Made by a program: the position numbers and the translations under genes
Assembly: GCA_002713385.1 (NCBI GenBank)
Contig: PAWC01000053.1
Span: forward strand, 5,174-19,290
Direction: 5' to 3'
DNA from: Fidelibacterota bacterium
GTDB taxonomy: Bacteria > Fidelibacterota > Marinisomatia > Marinisomatales > TCS55
Length of the DNA stretch: 14,117 nt
The notes under the pieces: model-generated
The model's input: only the letters and a program-made list of their open reading frames with translations
Told to the model about the DNA's origin: nothing
The model's database searches: none
Shown: piece after piece, positions 12,902 through 14,117 of the stretch
Layout: the number at the start of each line of letters is the position of its first letter
How positions within the stretch are numbered: the first letter of the stretch is position 1

Positions 12902-14117
12902 ACACCGTTCTTTCATTGCATTCTTTATTTTAATACACCTCCAATTCTGGGGGTGTTCTTATTTCCAGACAACCACTTATCCTGAACTAATTCTTATAGA
13001 GGATAATGAACAGGTCTCTATTCGCTATGAGTTTGCAGAAAAACGTATTCGGGGAAATGTGGATACAGGAAATTTCACTCCAGAAGCATACATTGTTGCC
13101 ATTTTTCATAAAGGAGCACTGGATGCTCCAATTGTCCAAAAAATGTTCTTTCCTGGGGATACGTTGGAATTCATGGTGGCTGAGAATCATCTAAATGCAT
13201 CTCCAGAAGGGAATGTGGCAGTATTGAAGCCCATCGGTGATGATCTTCAACAGGAAGAGGTCTCATTTTCATATACAGAAAAAGATGACATCATTTTACC
13301 TCCTTTTCAGCTCCATAAGGTTCCATATGTTTATGAGAAGCAATTCATCCATCTTTCAGATGAATTTACTGATTCAGTTCGACTGGATAGCGGTGGAATT
13401 GGAGTCGCAGGATTAGTAGAAGGATTACCCTTTGCAAAATATCCTACACGTGGATCTGAACGGAATATTTCATCAGAATTTGATTCGATCAGTATAAATG
13501 CGATTCCCAATGCAAAACGAGTAAAGCTATTTATATTCAGTACACCGGATGAAGCGGAATTATACATTGATGGTCAACTCCGTGGAATGACTCCCATTGG
13601 AATACTAGATTTGTCTATTGGAGAACATGAATTCAAGTTATTGAAAGAGAATTTTGCTCCATTGGTCAAAACATTGGATATTCAGCCGTCCAAACGAGCG
13701 AAGGTAGAATTTCGGATGAACCGATTAAATGTTCTGCATTTCATGACTGAAGAAGAGGGATTGAAATTTGTCTTGGATGATGAACATGAATGGTTGGATA
13801 AGAAAATTAAACTGCAGATTGAAAATGGTGTGCATATGTTATCTGTTTACAAAAAAAACGTATTAAAGGATAGGGTCATTCTGAAAAGCGATTGGAATAC
13901 AAGAATGGAATATTCACTTCCAATTTGTCAGAAAAAGTATGATGATTCACAGGTAAGATATAAAACAGGGCAATACGTGGAATCAGTGGCTATATTGGAA
14001 GAAATGCTTCAGATGGAGAGCTGTAATGAAGAGTTAAGTTCCAAGGCACAGTATTATATCGGCTGGAATTACGCGAATGATCAGTTTAAACCAGATGAAG
14101 CAAGAAAAGCATATCAA
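12894..14117 (+). CDS. PEGA-domain and TPR-like envelope lipoprotein candidate (3'-truncated by window edge)
   Basis: An open frame of 408 codons runs to the right edge with no stop. From TTG 12894 the protein starts with Ile-Lys-His-Arg, a hydrophobic core (FIAFFILI) and FWGC, a weak lipobox with Cys21, so it is probably an envelope lipoprotein. GGAAAG sits upstream of this TTG. An in-frame ATG at 12858 would add 12 residues and deepen the overlap with the thioesterase gene from 8 to 44 bases. Residues 31-209 are mostly beta and not recognised. Residues 210-278 form a PEGA domain (AELYIDGQLRGMTPIG, then IGEHEFKLLKENFAP), and 279-335 may be a degenerate second copy. Residues from about 354 look like TPR helices (KTGQYVESVAILEEML). 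PEGA domains are typical of surface or secreted bacterial proteins. The function is unknown. Confidence 0.78.
   Translation, partial: MIKHRSFIAFFILIHLQFWGCSYFQTTTYPELILIEDNEQVSIRYEFAEKRIRGNVDTGNFTPEAYIVAIFHKGALDAPIVQKMFFPGDTLEFMVAENHLNASPEGNVAVLKPIGDDLQQEEVSFSYTEKDDIILPPFQLHKVPYVYEKQFIHLSDEFTDSVRLDSGGIGVAGLVEGLPFAKYPTRGSERNISSEFDSISINAIPNAKRVKLFIFSTPDEAELYIDGQLRGMTPIGILDLSIGEHEFKLLKENFAPLVKTLDIQPSKRAKVEFRMNRLNVLHFMTEEEGLKFVLDDEHEWLDKKIKLQIENGVHMLSVYKKNVLKDRVILKSDWNTRMEYSLPICQKKYDDSQVRYKTGQYVESVAILEEMLQMESCNEELSSKAQYYIGWNYANDQFKPDEARKAYQ
12935..12956 (+). terminator. Stem-loop inside the start of the PEGA gene, possible terminator/attenuator
   Basis: Acacctcca (12935-12943) pairs with tgggggtgt (12948-12956), nine pairs with one G-U, around a four-base loop attc, followed by tcttattt. 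It lies 34 bases after the thioesterase stop, where an intrinsic terminator is expected, yet it is inside the signal-peptide codons of the next gene. The T-run is interrupted, so termination may be partial. Confidence 0.4.

Noticed and set aside
13006..13567. Short plus- and minus-strand frames within the PEGA gene (13006-13194, 12987-13190, 13331-13567)
   Set aside because: The continuous plus-strand frame from 12894 to the window end carries a signal peptide, a PEGA domain and TPR-like repeats; the short frames are shadows.

Overview
This window looks like a piece of chromosome from a Gram-negative, probably marine bacterium of the FCB type. A member of the candidate phylum Marinimicrobia (SAR406) is my best guess from the feel of the proteins, but I have no database support for it. 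Reasons: moderate-to-low GC; outer-membrane and lipoprotein-like products; sodium-coupled transporter families; and most starts lacking a Shine-Dalgarno sequence, as is common in Bacteroidetes-like lineages. There are no insertion sequences, phage genes, CRISPR arrays, rRNAs or recognisable tRNAs. Genes are tightly packed with 4- to 11-base overlaps.

Layout. (1) 1-1185: the polymerase domain of DNA polymerase I, cut by the left window edge. (2) 1320-4576, plus strand: a likely operon of an ABC ATPase, its ABC-2-like permease, a nucleoside 2-deoxyribosyltransferase-like protein and alanine racemase, joined by two ATGA overlaps and a 13-base gap. (3) 6548-4688, minus strand: an SLC13-like (divalent anion:sodium symporter) membrane protein, followed by a small membrane-anchored protein whose ribosome binding site overlaps the upstream stop codon. 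(4) about 6571-12183, plus strand and divergent from block 3: an SSS-family sodium:solute symporter, a NamZ/DUF1343 (GH171) homologue with a signal peptide, an outer-membrane beta-barrel protein and a UMF1/Atg22-like MFS transporter. Overlaps and an 18-base gap suggest one transcript. (5) 12184-14117: a 322-base non-coding stretch with a good sigma70-type promoter running straight into a rod-shaped RNA fold, then a hotdog acyl-CoA thioesterase and a PEGA/TPR lipoprotein-like gene that runs off the right edge.

How the genes may work together. Block 4 is the most coherent. A periplasmic amino-sugar-hydrolase-like protein, a barrel in the outer membrane and two inner-membrane carriers could form a route for handling cell-wall (muropeptide or MurNAc-type) fragments or related sugars. 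However, the NamZ homologue lacks two family-typical glutamates, so its reaction is uncertain. Alanine racemase in block 2 supplies D-alanine for peptidoglycan, but nothing in the sequence links the two blocks.

The points most worth a second look are: the promoter-hairpin RNA element at 12363-12465; the Q/E and W/E replacements in the NamZ homologue; the ABC ATPase that has lost its Q-loop Gln, signature Ser and switch His together; and the SSS transporter, whose first transmembrane helix is encoded in frame but without a normal start codon.
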